This document shows, piece by piece, positions 1 through 5,606 of a stretch of 15,516 nucleotides of DNA. How positions within the stretch are numbered: the stretch's first letter is position 1; each line of letters begins with the position of its first letter. Under the pieces are notes generated by a model. The model saw nothing but the letters and a program-made list of their open reading frames with translations, searched no databases and was not told the origin of the DNA. The position numbers were made by a program, and so were the translations under genes. Location: contig JAGAIH010000475.1 in assembly GCA_017626655.1 (NCBI GenBank), positions 1 through 15,516 on the forward strand, given 5' to 3'. Origin of the DNA: Clostridia bacterium. Lineage in GTDB: Bacteria; Bacillota_A; Clostridia; Oscillospirales; CAG-272.

Positions 1-1347
1 GCCCTCGCCGGCGCGGAAGGTCTCCTCCATGACGCCGTCCTTGATCTCCACGGGGATGTACTCACCGATGAAGGGGTCGAAGTACTCCAGCCACTTCACG
101 TCTCCCGACAGATCCACGTTGAATTCACACTTCATGGTATTCCGCTTGGTGTTCTTGTTGAAGAGCATAATGTAGCGGTCCTCGCCCTCCTTGGGCTCCA
201 TGACGCTGATGATGAACTCAAAGCGCTTGCTGGCGGGCTGGATGAAGTAGTCCTCGGGGAGGGTCTCCACCCCGGCGGCGGGGCGGGAGTGGTAAGCGTG
301 GGCCACGTCCTGGTTCATGAGGATGGAGGACAGGCCGCGGACCTCCCAGTTCAGCTCGCTGAAGGCGGCGAACAGCTCGGGATCGCGGATGGTGCCGTCA
401 CGGTAGATGAGGGAATCGCGGAAGCCCTCGCCCTCGGTATCGGAGGAGCCGGGGCAGACCAGGTTGAACCAGGACAGGGCCTTGAAGCCATAGGCCAAGT
501 AGCCGTAGACGTTCCAGCGCATCTCACTCTCGGTGGGCATACGGGTGCCGTTCCAGGCGGTGGACTGGGGGAAGGCGTGGGTCTTGAGCTTGCCGTTCTC
601 GTAGGCCACCTTGCGAAGGACCTCCATGTCGGCGAAGATGTCGGTCAGCACCACCCCGCCGTCGCGGAAGGGGTAGTAGTCGTGGGACAGGTACTCGATG
701 TTCTCGGGACCGATGGTCTGCACGAAGTTGGTGACGTGCTGCTCATAGGTCCCGCCCAGGGCCCACTCGGGAGCGTAGCTGGGGAAGAGGTTGACCATAG
801 GGTAGCGGGTCTGATCCGCCTCGCGGTAGAGCTTCACCAGACGGGCGATCTCGGGGAACTTGTCGGCGGTAGGCTCGTCCACCACGTGGTAGCCCACGCA
901 ATGCTCCTTGCCCGCGGCGAATTCCACGCCGATGGCGATATTCTTCTCAGCCATACTGCCGTTCATCTGGTAGATCATGTTGCGCTTGGCGTACTGCTCC
1001 TCAACGTTGTTCCAGTACTCGGCGTCGAACATGGCGCCCGAGCCGAAATCACGGGGGAACATATTGAAGTTGAGACCGGCGGCGGCCATCTGATCCAGCT
1101 GGTACTCGTAGCTGTCGGTCTCAAAGGAGTAGAAGGTCACCCAGGAGCCGATGAGCAGGTCGTCGGTGGTAACGTCATCGGCCATGATCCTCTCGCGGTA
1201 TGCCTGCTTCTTGGCCTCATACTCGGCATCGGCGGCGGCCTCCTCGGCGTGGGCGGTCAGGGCCATGGCGGGGACGGCCAGGGCGGCGATCAGCATAACG
1301 GCGGCCATGATCCGGCACAGGACGCGGAGGGTAGTCTGTTTTTTCAT
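1..1347 (-). CDS. Secreted glycoside-hydrolase-like TIM-barrel protein (3' end cut by window)
   Basis: The frame is open from the ATG at 1347 to the window edge (449 residues), behind a good ribosome binding site (GAAAGGAG). The N-terminus is a signal peptide: KK at residues 2-3, a hydrophobic stretch at about 12-28, and likely signal peptidase I sites after AMA (29) or AHA (34). There is no lipobox, so the product should be released or wall-associated. The mature part reads like a glycosidase barrel, with a GSWVTFYSFE strand near 67-76, a VVDEP motif at 155-159 whose Glu158 is a plausible acid/base, HDYYPF at 222-227, and an aromatic YGYLAYGFKALSWF segment near 281-294. The region after about 350 looks like a C-terminal beta domain, and the remaining tail is probably short. 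Known families with a DEP acid/base resemble this, but I cannot name the GH family or substrate. It has its own promoter at 1394-1422. Confidence 0.7.
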   Translation of the reverse strand, partial: MKKQTTLRVLCRIMAAVMLIAALAVPAMALTAHAEEAAADAEYEAKKQAYRERIMADDVTTDDLLIGSWVTFYSFETDSYEYQLDQMAAAGLNFNMFPRDFGSGAMFDAEYWNNVEEQYAKRNMIYQMNGSMAEKNIAIGVEFAAGKEHCVGYHVVDEPTADKFPEIARLVKLYREADQTRYPMVNLFPSYAPEWALGGTYEQHVTNFVQTIGPENIEYLSHDYYPFRDGGVVLTDIFADMEVLRKVAYENGKLKTHAFPQSTAWNGTRMPTESEMRWNVYGYLAYGFKALSWFNLVCPGSSDTEGEGFRDSLIYRDGTIRDPELFAAFSELNWEVRGLSSILMNQDVAHAYHSRPAAGVETLPEDYFIQPASKRFEFIISVMEPKEGEDRYIMLFNKNTKRNTMKCEFNVDLSGDVKWLEYFDPFIGEYIPVEIKDGVMEETFRAGEG

Positions 1348-1393
1348 AGTAGTTGTCTCCTTTCGGGGGGAGGATGGGAGCATCCGTATGGCC

Positions 1394-1422
1394 ATTATAG
1401 CATATTTTCCTCGGTTTCACAA
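1394..1422 (-). promoter_or_regulatory. Housekeeping promoter of the glycoside-hydrolase-like gene
   Basis: Read on the minus strand: -35 TTGTGA (1417-1422), a 17-nt spacer, and -10 TATAAT (1394-1399) preceded by TGC, an extended -10. It lies 47 nt upstream of the ATG at 1347. Confidence 0.75.
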
Positions 1423-1461
1423 GGGGACTGCTATACTTTTCGCATTTTTGGCAATGTGTAC

Positions 1462-1499
1462 AAAAAGAGAACGGCTCCCTTTGGCAGAAAGTCGTTCCC
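1462..1499 (-). terminator. Intrinsic terminator after the five-gene minus-strand run
   Basis: On the minus strand GGGAACG (1493-1499) pairs with CGTTCTC (1467-1473, one G-U pair), followed directly by five T (1462-1466). It sits 9 nt past the stop of the 174-aa gene and separates it from the next promoter. Confidence 0.7.
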
Positions 1500-1507
1500 T
1501 TTTGGCA

Positions 1508-2032
1508 TCACACCCCAAAGGCGCGGCAGAAGCGAGTCTCGGGGCCGCTCACGGTCTCGTGGGTGAACACGATCACCCAATCCAGGGTGGTGTCGTAGAC
1601 GTAGAGATCCTCGGGGAGGGTCAGCTCGCGGGAGGCCTCCCCTGTCAGGCGGGGGTATTCCCTCCACTCGTATTCGATGCGGTCGGAAAGCTCTCCCGGG
1701 TCGGCCATGGCCACGAAATCGCAAACCTCCCGCCCGTAGCGGATCAGCCCGCAGGGCTTGTGGGAGGACTCGGACTCCGACATGAACAGCACCGTCCCCG
1801 CGCGGCTTCGCAGAAGAGCGAGGGCGGTATCGAAATCCACCACAGGGAGATCGGGGGACATCTTTTCCCACAGGTAGGCCTCTTCAAACCACTCGTCAAA
1901 GTCCCCTCCCATGGTCTCGGACTCTTCCCGACAGGCAGGGTGGAGCAGCTCGAAGTCCTCCTTGGAGAGGACGAAGGCATCCATAAAGTCCCGCCGCATG
2001 ACAGCGGGGAGGACGAACAGCTCAATTTTCAT
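1508..2032 (-). CDS. Uncharacterised 174-aa protein, translationally coupled to the hydrolase gene
   Basis: I do not recognise this protein. It is acidic, cytoplasmic-looking (no signal peptide or membrane segment) and rich in aromatic residues. A C-terminal stretch, LYVYDTTLDWVIVFTHET (about 143-160), looks like the terminal beta-hairpin of small Firmicute proteins of unknown function, but I cannot assign a family. The start is well supported: its ATG overlaps the TGA of the upstream alpha/beta hydrolase gene (ATGA, 4-nt overlap), so translation is probably coupled. It is the last gene of the minus-strand run, followed by the terminator at 1462-1499. Several alternative frames across it are open because of high GC, but only this one has the overlap geometry. 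Confidence 0.7.
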   Translation of the reverse strand: MKIELFVLPAVMRRDFMDAFVLSKEDFELLHPACREESETMGGDFDEWFEEAYLWEKMSPDLPVVDFDTALALLRSRAGTVLFMSESESSHKPCGLIRYGREVCDFVAMADPGELSDRIEYEWREYPRLTGEASRELTLPEDLYVYDTTLDWVIVFTHETVSGPETRFCRAFGV

Positions 2033-2784
2033 GCATCCACCTCCAGCATGGCCAGGATCGCCTCCGCCGTCTGCCGCAGCTGCTCGGCGGGGGTCACGGT
2101 GGCGGTACCGTCCCCCTCCTGCTCGCCGTAGGCGCCGAAGTAGGCGTGGTTGCCTCCCTCGATGACGGTCTCGGTGAAGCCCTCGGGGAGGTTGGGCCTG
2201 TACTCGGCGTATTTCTCGCGGTTCAGAACGCCGTCCTCAGAGCCGTAGACCGACAGGACGGACAGCCCGCTCCCCGACAGGTCGGCGGTGGAGTAGGAGC
2301 CCAGCAGGATCAGGCCCTCAAATTCCTCGGTGTGGGAGGCCAGATAGGAGGCCGCCATGGAGCCGCCCAGGGAATGACCGCCCAGGTACCAGCGCTCCAC
2401 CTCGGGGAAGGCCTCGGGGATCCCCTCGGCGGCGTTCATATCCAGCACCGCCAGGCGGAAGGGCATCTCCACCAGGACGCAGAGGATGCCCTCGGAGGCC
2501 AGCGCCTCCATGAGGGGGGTATAGGCGGTATGCTCCACCTTGCCGCCGGGATAGAAGATCAGCCCCGCCACGGGGTCCCTGCCCTCGGGGCGGGTGATGA
2601 GGGTGCCGTCCTTCCATTCCTCGCTGACCACGGGCGCGGAGGGAGCAAAGGCCTCCAGCGCCTCGGTATCGGCGCGGTAGTAGTCCCCCAGGTACAGGGC
2701 GCAAGCCACCGTCAGGGCGATCGCCACCGCGAGGATCACCGACAGAGTGATCCATAATTTTTTCTTACGGGCAAACAGATTCAT
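2029..2784 (-). CDS. Membrane-anchored alpha/beta hydrolase
   Basis: 251 residues. The N-terminus has a KKK patch at 7-9 and one hydrophobic segment at about 11-33, giving an uncleaved anchor with the catalytic domain outside the membrane. The rest is an alpha/beta hydrolase: a core strand (GLIFYPGG, 74-81), the nucleophile elbow GHSLGG at 136-141 with Ser138, a probable acid Asp184 in GSEDG, and a catalytic His213 in GGNHAYFGAYG. The fold resembles the small Firmicute family of putative esterases and dienelactone-hydrolase-like proteins. Substrate is unknown; an ester or amide is inferred from the triad only. Its ATG follows the preceding gene's TGA by one base, with the GGAGG ribosome binding site lying inside the end of that gene. 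Its own stop overlaps the next start, so it is central to an operon. Confidence 0.85.
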   Translation of the reverse strand: MNLFARKKKLWITLSVILAVAIALTVACALYLGDYYRADTEALEAFAPSAPVVSEEWKDGTLITRPEGRDPVAGLIFYPGGKVEHTAYTPLMEALASEGILCVLVEMPFRLAVLDMNAAEGIPEAFPEVERWYLGGHSLGGSMAASYLASHTEEFEGLILLGSYSTADLSGSGLSVLSVYGSEDGVLNREKYAEYRPNLPEGFTETVIEGGNHAYFGAYGEQEGDGTATVTPAEQLRQTAEAILAMLEVDA

Positions 2785-2785
2785 G

Positions 2786-3103
2786 TCATTCCTCCGTTAC
2801 GGTCTTCAGCAGGATCCTTCGGTCAAATCCGCCTCGCTTGGCGGCCTTCTCGGCGCGGAGAGCCTCCAGCTCGGCCACGGTGTACCCGCGCGCCTTGGCG
2901 CAGGCGTAGATGACCTCCAGGAGGTCGGCCAGCTCCTCGATGCTTTGGTCTTGGCGGTACTCCGCCAGCTCCTCGTCCAGCTTGGCGTCCAGGAGGCGGA
3001 GGTAGTCGGCGTCGGACAGGATCTCGGTCTCGCAAGCGGCTCCCTTGGCGTCGATGATGGCGGGGATGTTATCGCGGACTAATTTGTTGTAGGTCTTGGT
3101 CAT
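2786..3103 (-). CDS. MazG-like / phosphoribosyl-ATP pyrophosphohydrolase-like protein
   Basis: 105 residues, entirely one all-alpha NTP pyrophosphohydrolase domain. It opens with NKLVRDNIPAII (6-17), typical of the phosphoribosyl-ATP pyrophosphohydrolase-like family. The metal-binding pattern follows: Glu44-Glu45-x-x-Glu48 in LDEELAEY, then Glu57-x-x-Asp60 in IEELADLLEV. Known relatives hydrolyse nucleoside triphosphates to monophosphate and pyrophosphate, often to clear non-canonical nucleotides. A histidine-biosynthesis role (HisE) is unlikely, because no his genes are near and the KLVRDNIP opening marks the other branch. It lies 9 nt downstream of the UPF0316 gene and one base upstream of the hydrolase gene, so it is clearly within an operon. 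The exact substrate cannot be read from the sequence. Confidence 0.85.
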   Translation of the reverse strand: MTKTYNKLVRDNIPAIIDAKGAACETEILSDADYLRLLDAKLDEELAEYRQDQSIEELADLLEVIYACAKARGYTVAELEALRAEKAAKRGGFDRRILLKTVTEE

Positions 3104-3112
3104 GGTGACACC

Positions 3113-3664
3113 TCACTTCACCATACCGTAGCCGCCCGCGTACTTACTGACCTCGGACACGGCCACGAAGACCTTATTATCGCAGGACTTGCGGATCTCC
3201 TTCAGCACCTGCGGGGTCTCCTTGCGGGGGAGAACCACGAAGATCATGTTCATCTTCTCCTTGGAGCCGTGGCCCTCGAAAACGGTGTAGCCGCGGTCGT
3301 TCTCCTTGAGGTAGGCGGTGATCCTGGCGGTGCTTTCGTCCGAGGCGATCAGCTCCAGGTTGGAGGTGCCCAGGGCGATCTTGCTCTCCAGGGTGGAGCC
3401 CAGGAACAGGCCCGTGGCGTAGCCGATGCAGTAGAAGACCAGCAAAAGGAGGTTATCGCCCAGGGTGCCGATGAGGGTGAAGATGACCAGGCCCCAGATG
3501 GTACATTCGATGAAGCCCAGGCCCGCGGCCTTGAGGCGCTGGCCCTTGACCATCATGCAGGTCTTGAGGGACTGGATGGTGATCTCCACGATCTTGGCGG
3601 CGCAGACTAAGAGGCAGACGAGGATGGGGGATATGGCGCGGAGGGTTTCGAGGAATTCGGACAT
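3113..3664 (-). CDS. UPF0316 membrane protein with DUF2179 domain
   Basis: 183 residues from the ATG at 3664, which has an AAAGGAG ribosome binding site. A longer open frame to 3844 exists but would run into the upstream gene and has no family support. The N-terminal half is membrane: hydrophobic segments at about 11-30, 47-66 and 70-90. The soluble C-terminal half (about 100-175) is the DUF2179 domain, with GYTVFEGHGS (125-134) and IFVVLPRKE (141-149); this domain also ends the YitT-type membrane proteins. Function of the UPF0316 family is unknown; DUF2179 is thought to be a small sensory or ligand-binding domain. The gene is 37 nt downstream of the 125-aa gene and 9 nt upstream of the pyrophosphohydrolase gene. 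Confidence 0.9.
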   Translation of the reverse strand: MSEFLETLRAISPILVCLLVCAAKIVEITIQSLKTCMMVKGQRLKAAGLGFIECTIWGLVIFTLIGTLGDNLLLLVFYCIGYATGLFLGSTLESKIALGTSNLELIASDESTARITAYLKENDRGYTVFEGHGSKEKMNMIFVVLPRKETPQVLKEIRKSCDNKVFVAVSEVSKYAGGYGMVK

Positions 3665-3701
3665 GGCGGGGTCTCCTTTACGTGTCAGTTTTTTTGTCGG
3701 T

Positions 3702-4079
3702 TCAATGCCGAATGTCCTTGGAAGGCTTCGGCCAAAAGCAGGGGGAGGGGATGTGCAGAGACGCCCAAAGGCTCTCCTGCGGGACGGAGGGATCGGTACA
3801 GAGGCAGATGGCTTCGTCGGGTTCCCAATGTATGACGAATTCACATCCGAACAAGCCGTGATAGAATTGGCTCCATTTCCCGTAATTCAGAGTCGGGCAG
3901 TTGAAAAGCTCCACCGTGGTCTCCATCCTGTCGGGGATCTTCCAATAGATCTCGTCTTGGGTGACCGTGCAGGTCATCTCATGGGTCTGACATAGCTCAA
4001 CCAGGCGCGAGAGGATGATCTCATGCTCCTTGGGGCAGGAGATCATACGCATGAACACGGTTCGGGTCGTTTCAGGCAT
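3702..4079 (-). CDS. Uncharacterised 125-aa protein, first gene of the minus-strand run
   Basis: I do not recognise this protein. The start at 4079 is chosen because a GAAAGGAAG ribosome binding site precedes it and the promoter at 4108-4136 lies just upstream; a longer frame reaching 4274 would run through that promoter. The predicted product (MPETTRTVFMRMISCPKEHE...) is soluble, rich in Cys, Trp and His, and has no signal peptide. A region near 80-100 (KWSQFYHGLFGCEFVIHWEP) is aromatic-rich. Six Cys residues are scattered without a clear zinc-knuckle spacing. It is followed after 37 nt by the UPF0316 gene with no terminator, so the promoter probably serves all five genes down to 1508. Confidence 0.65.
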   Translation of the reverse strand: MPETTRTVFMRMISCPKEHEIILSRLVELCQTHEMTCTVTQDEIYWKIPDRMETTVELFNCPTLNYGKWSQFYHGLFGCEFVIHWEPDEAICLCTDPSVPQESLWASLHIPSPCFWPKPSKDIRH

Positions 4080-4107
4080 ACGCGGCACTTCCTTTCGGTT
4101 TTGTTCC

Positions 4108-4136
4108 ATTATAGCACATTCCCCCCGAAAAAGCAA
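4108..4136 (-). promoter_or_regulatory. Promoter of the five-gene minus-strand run
   Basis: Minus strand: -35 TTGCTT (4131-4136), 17-nt spacer, -10 TATAAT (4108-4113). The -10 is part of the 14-mer GAATGTGCTATAAT, also found in the divergent promoter at 4180-4208. Confidence 0.8.
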
Positions 4137-4179
4137 GAGGAGAATTCCCGCGAGACCGCCATGTCGTTCCCTTCTCCTG

Positions 4180-4208
4180 TTGAAAAATTCTTCCGAATGT
4201 GCTATAAT
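4180..4208 (+). promoter_or_regulatory. Promoter of the MmcQ/YjbR gene
   Basis: Plus strand: -35 TTGAAA (4180-4185), 17-nt spacer, -10 TATAAT (4203-4208). It shares GAATGTGCTATAAT with the divergent promoter. The expected start of transcription is about 20 nt before the ATG. Confidence 0.8.
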
Positions 4209-4236
4209 ATACCCATCCCGCCGAAAGGAGACCGCC

Positions 4237-4614
4237 ATGACCCGCCAAGACCTGCTGACCCACATCGCCGACACCTACGGCATCACCCCCGACTACCCCT
4301 TTGAGGGAGACTTCACCACCGCCGTCTGCCGCCATAAGGATACCCGCAAATGGTTTGCCATCCTCATGGAGATCCCAAGATCCCGCCTGGGGCTGTCGGG
4401 GGAGGGGACCTTGCACGTAGTCAACCTCAAGATCTCCCCCGAGATGCTTCCCTCTCTTTTGCAGGAGCGGGGGGTGTTTCCCGCCTACCACATGAGCAAA
4501 ACCCATTGGGTCACGGTGGCGCTGGACGGGACGGAGCCGGGCGTTTCGGACGACATGGCGGCGTTTCTCACGGAGGTGAGCTTCACGCTGACCGCGAAGA
4601 AGGCAAAGAAATAA
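4237..4614 (+). CDS. MmcQ/YjbR family protein
   Basis: 125 residues, start at 4237 behind GAAAGGAG. It matches the MmcQ/YjbR family end to end: PDYPFEGDF at 18-26, VCRHKDTRKWFAILM (30-44), VVNLKISPEMLPSLL (61-75) and the hallmark FPAYHMSKTHWVTVALDGT at 81-99. Many family members have Cys where this one has Ile66 in NLKI. The family is small, soluble and often annotated as DNA-binding on the basis of a double-wing-type fold; its cellular role is unproven. The gene is monocistronic: its own promoter lies upstream, and an inverted repeat follows the stop. Confidence 0.9.
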   Translation: MTRQDLLTHIADTYGITPDYPFEGDFTTAVCRHKDTRKWFAILMEIPRSRLGLSGEGTLHVVNLKISPEMLPSLLQERGVFPAYHMSKTHWVTVALDGTEPGVSDDMAAFLTEVSFTLTAKKAKK

Positions 4615-4628
4615 AGGAAATGAACGAG

Positions 4629-4669
4629 AGCCGATCGGGCAGGAGACAGGGAGTCCCCGCCGATCGGCT
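4629..4669. terminator. Inverted repeat between convergent genes, possible bidirectional terminator
   Basis: AGCCGATCGG (4629-4638) pairs perfectly with CCGATCGGCT (4660-4669) across a 21-nt loop, between the convergent MmcQ/YjbR and HAD genes. On the plus strand it is followed by TTCATGCTT, a weak T tract. The position fits a terminator, but the tail is poor. Confidence 0.5.
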
Positions 4670-4691
4670 TTCATGCTTCGGGCAAGGCGGT

Positions 4692-5171
4692 TCAGCGAAG
4701 AGGAGTCAACAACAGCTCGATCGCCTTCTCCGCATGGCGCTCCATGAGTCCCCGCCCCACCTTCATGTCGGTCTGCACCAGCCGCTCCTCCAGGTCGCCC
4801 CAGCCGAAGCGCTGGTCGTCCAGGATGGCGAAGCTCTCCACGTCGTCCTCGTGGGCGGTGAGCCAGGCCCGTATCTCCAGGTCGCGGTCATAGCCGCCGC
4901 CGTACTTGGGGGTGCGGTCCAGGATCTCGATCCCGTAGCGGTCGAACAGCTCTCCCGTGGGCTGCCACCCCGGGGCGCAGAGGGCGGGGTCGGGATCCCA
5001 ATGCTCCCGCCAGGAGGTGGACAGGACGATGACCGCGCCCGTCTCGTCGATGATACGGCGCAGAAGGGGAAGACGGGTCTCGTCGATATTGCCCTGGGTG
5101 CACCAGTCTCGCTCCTTTGCGTAACGGTCGGAGTTCAGGACTCCGTCGAAGTCTAAAAACAGTACTCTCAT
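4692..5171 (-). CDS. Small HAD-superfamily hydrolase (HAD_SAK-like)
   Basis: 159 residues, start at 5171 behind AAGGAG. The protein is a capless HAD domain: motif I LFLDFDGVLNS with nucleophile Asp7 and Asp9 (4-14), motif II VLSTSWREH at 49-57, and a late acidic motif ILDD at 116-119 followed by RLVQTD (130-135) and GL at 141-142. This pattern matches the HAD domain first described in Swiss Army Knife RNA-repair proteins, but here it stands alone with no ligase or kinase partner. Phosphatase activity is expected from the two aspartates; the substrate is unknown. The only good promoter upstream is at 5565-5593, on the far side of the inverted-repeat element, so its transcript would carry that element in its leader. 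Confidence 0.8.
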   Translation of the reverse strand: MRVLFLDFDGVLNSDRYAKERDWCTQGNIDETRLPLLRRIIDETGAVIVLSTSWREHWDPDPALCAPGWQPTGELFDRYGIEILDRTPKYGGGYDRDLEIRAWLTAHEDDVESFAILDDQRFGWGDLEERLVQTDMKVGRGLMERHAEKAIELLLTPLR

Positions 5172-5227
5172 GCACGTCTCCTTGCGGTGATATCTTGACT
5201 TATGTGTACGGTCGATCGATGCTTCTA

Positions 5228-5541
5228 ATTTGGGTTTGTCGGTGAGTTGACCGTTCCCTTGCCTTCTCCAGCGGAGAAGGGGGACCGCGAAGCGGTGGAT
5301 GAGGAGAGTATTTGTAAGCCAACTTACCGGGATTACAGTTACGCTCCTACAACCATGCGGATAGAAGTGTTAAAACAATTGATACAATTGCTTGTTTTTT
5401 GGGGGGCCGAGATCCAAAAAGCGGTAGGAAAGTTAGCCACCCACCCAGAACGCTGGTTTACAAGTGTTCTCCTCATCCACCGCTTCGCGGTCCCCCTTCC
5501 CCGCTGGGGAAGGCAGAGGAACGGACCGTTAAACCCCAATT
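5228..5541. mobile_element. MITE-like element with long terminal inverted repeats, no transposase
   Basis: Two arms of roughly 90 nt, about 5228-5320 and 5455-5541, are inverted copies of each other, and 32 nt are identical without a gap (5276-5307 versus 5468-5499). The arms contain GGGGGACCGCGAAGCGGTGG, itself partly palindromic. The left arm carries about 7 extra bases near 5244-5250. Inner sequence (5321-5454) is more AT-rich and has no convincing gene. AATT occurs at both outer ends, so the exact border and any target duplication are ambiguous. Size, symmetry and lack of coding capacity suggest a non-autonomous element or dispersed intergenic repeat. It fills most of the gene-free stretch 5172-5606. 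Confidence 0.75.
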
Positions 5542-5564
5542 CCCGCAATGATATCTCTCCTCAT

Positions 5565-5593
5565 ATCATACACGCTTTCCCATGCTTTGTCAA
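5565..5593 (-). promoter_or_regulatory. Promoter just after the kinase gene, reading toward the HAD gene
   Basis: Minus strand: -35 TTGACA (5588-5593), 17-nt spacer, -10 TATGAT (5565-5570). It begins 13 nt past the kinase stop. The next minus-strand gene is the HAD hydrolase at 5171, about 390 nt away with the inverted-repeat element between. Confidence 0.75.
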
Positions 5594-5606
5594 GATACTG
5601 CGCGGA

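Noticed and set aside
289..1566. 425-codon plus-strand frame opposite the glycoside-hydrolase-like gene
   Set aside because: Complement-strand composition and passage through the promoter and terminator at 1394-1499; the minus-strand frame has a signal peptide and ribosome binding site.
2786..3103. HisE (histidine biosynthesis) assignment for the pyrophosphohydrolase
   Set aside because: No his genes nearby, and the KLVRDNIP opening belongs to the separate MazG/phosphoribosyl-ATP pyrophosphohydrolase-like branch.
3665..3844. 60-residue N-terminal extension of UPF0316
   Set aside because: The extension overlaps the upstream 125-aa gene, is proline and arginine rich, and the ATG at 3664 has its own ribosome binding site and matches the family length.
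4072..4674. 200-codon minus-strand frame across MmcQ/YjbR
   Set aside because: Antisense to a clear MmcQ/YjbR protein and runs through both divergent promoters.
5321..5454. Transposase remnant inside the inverted-repeat element
   Set aside because: The inner sequence is too short and its small frames show no DDE or HUH motif.
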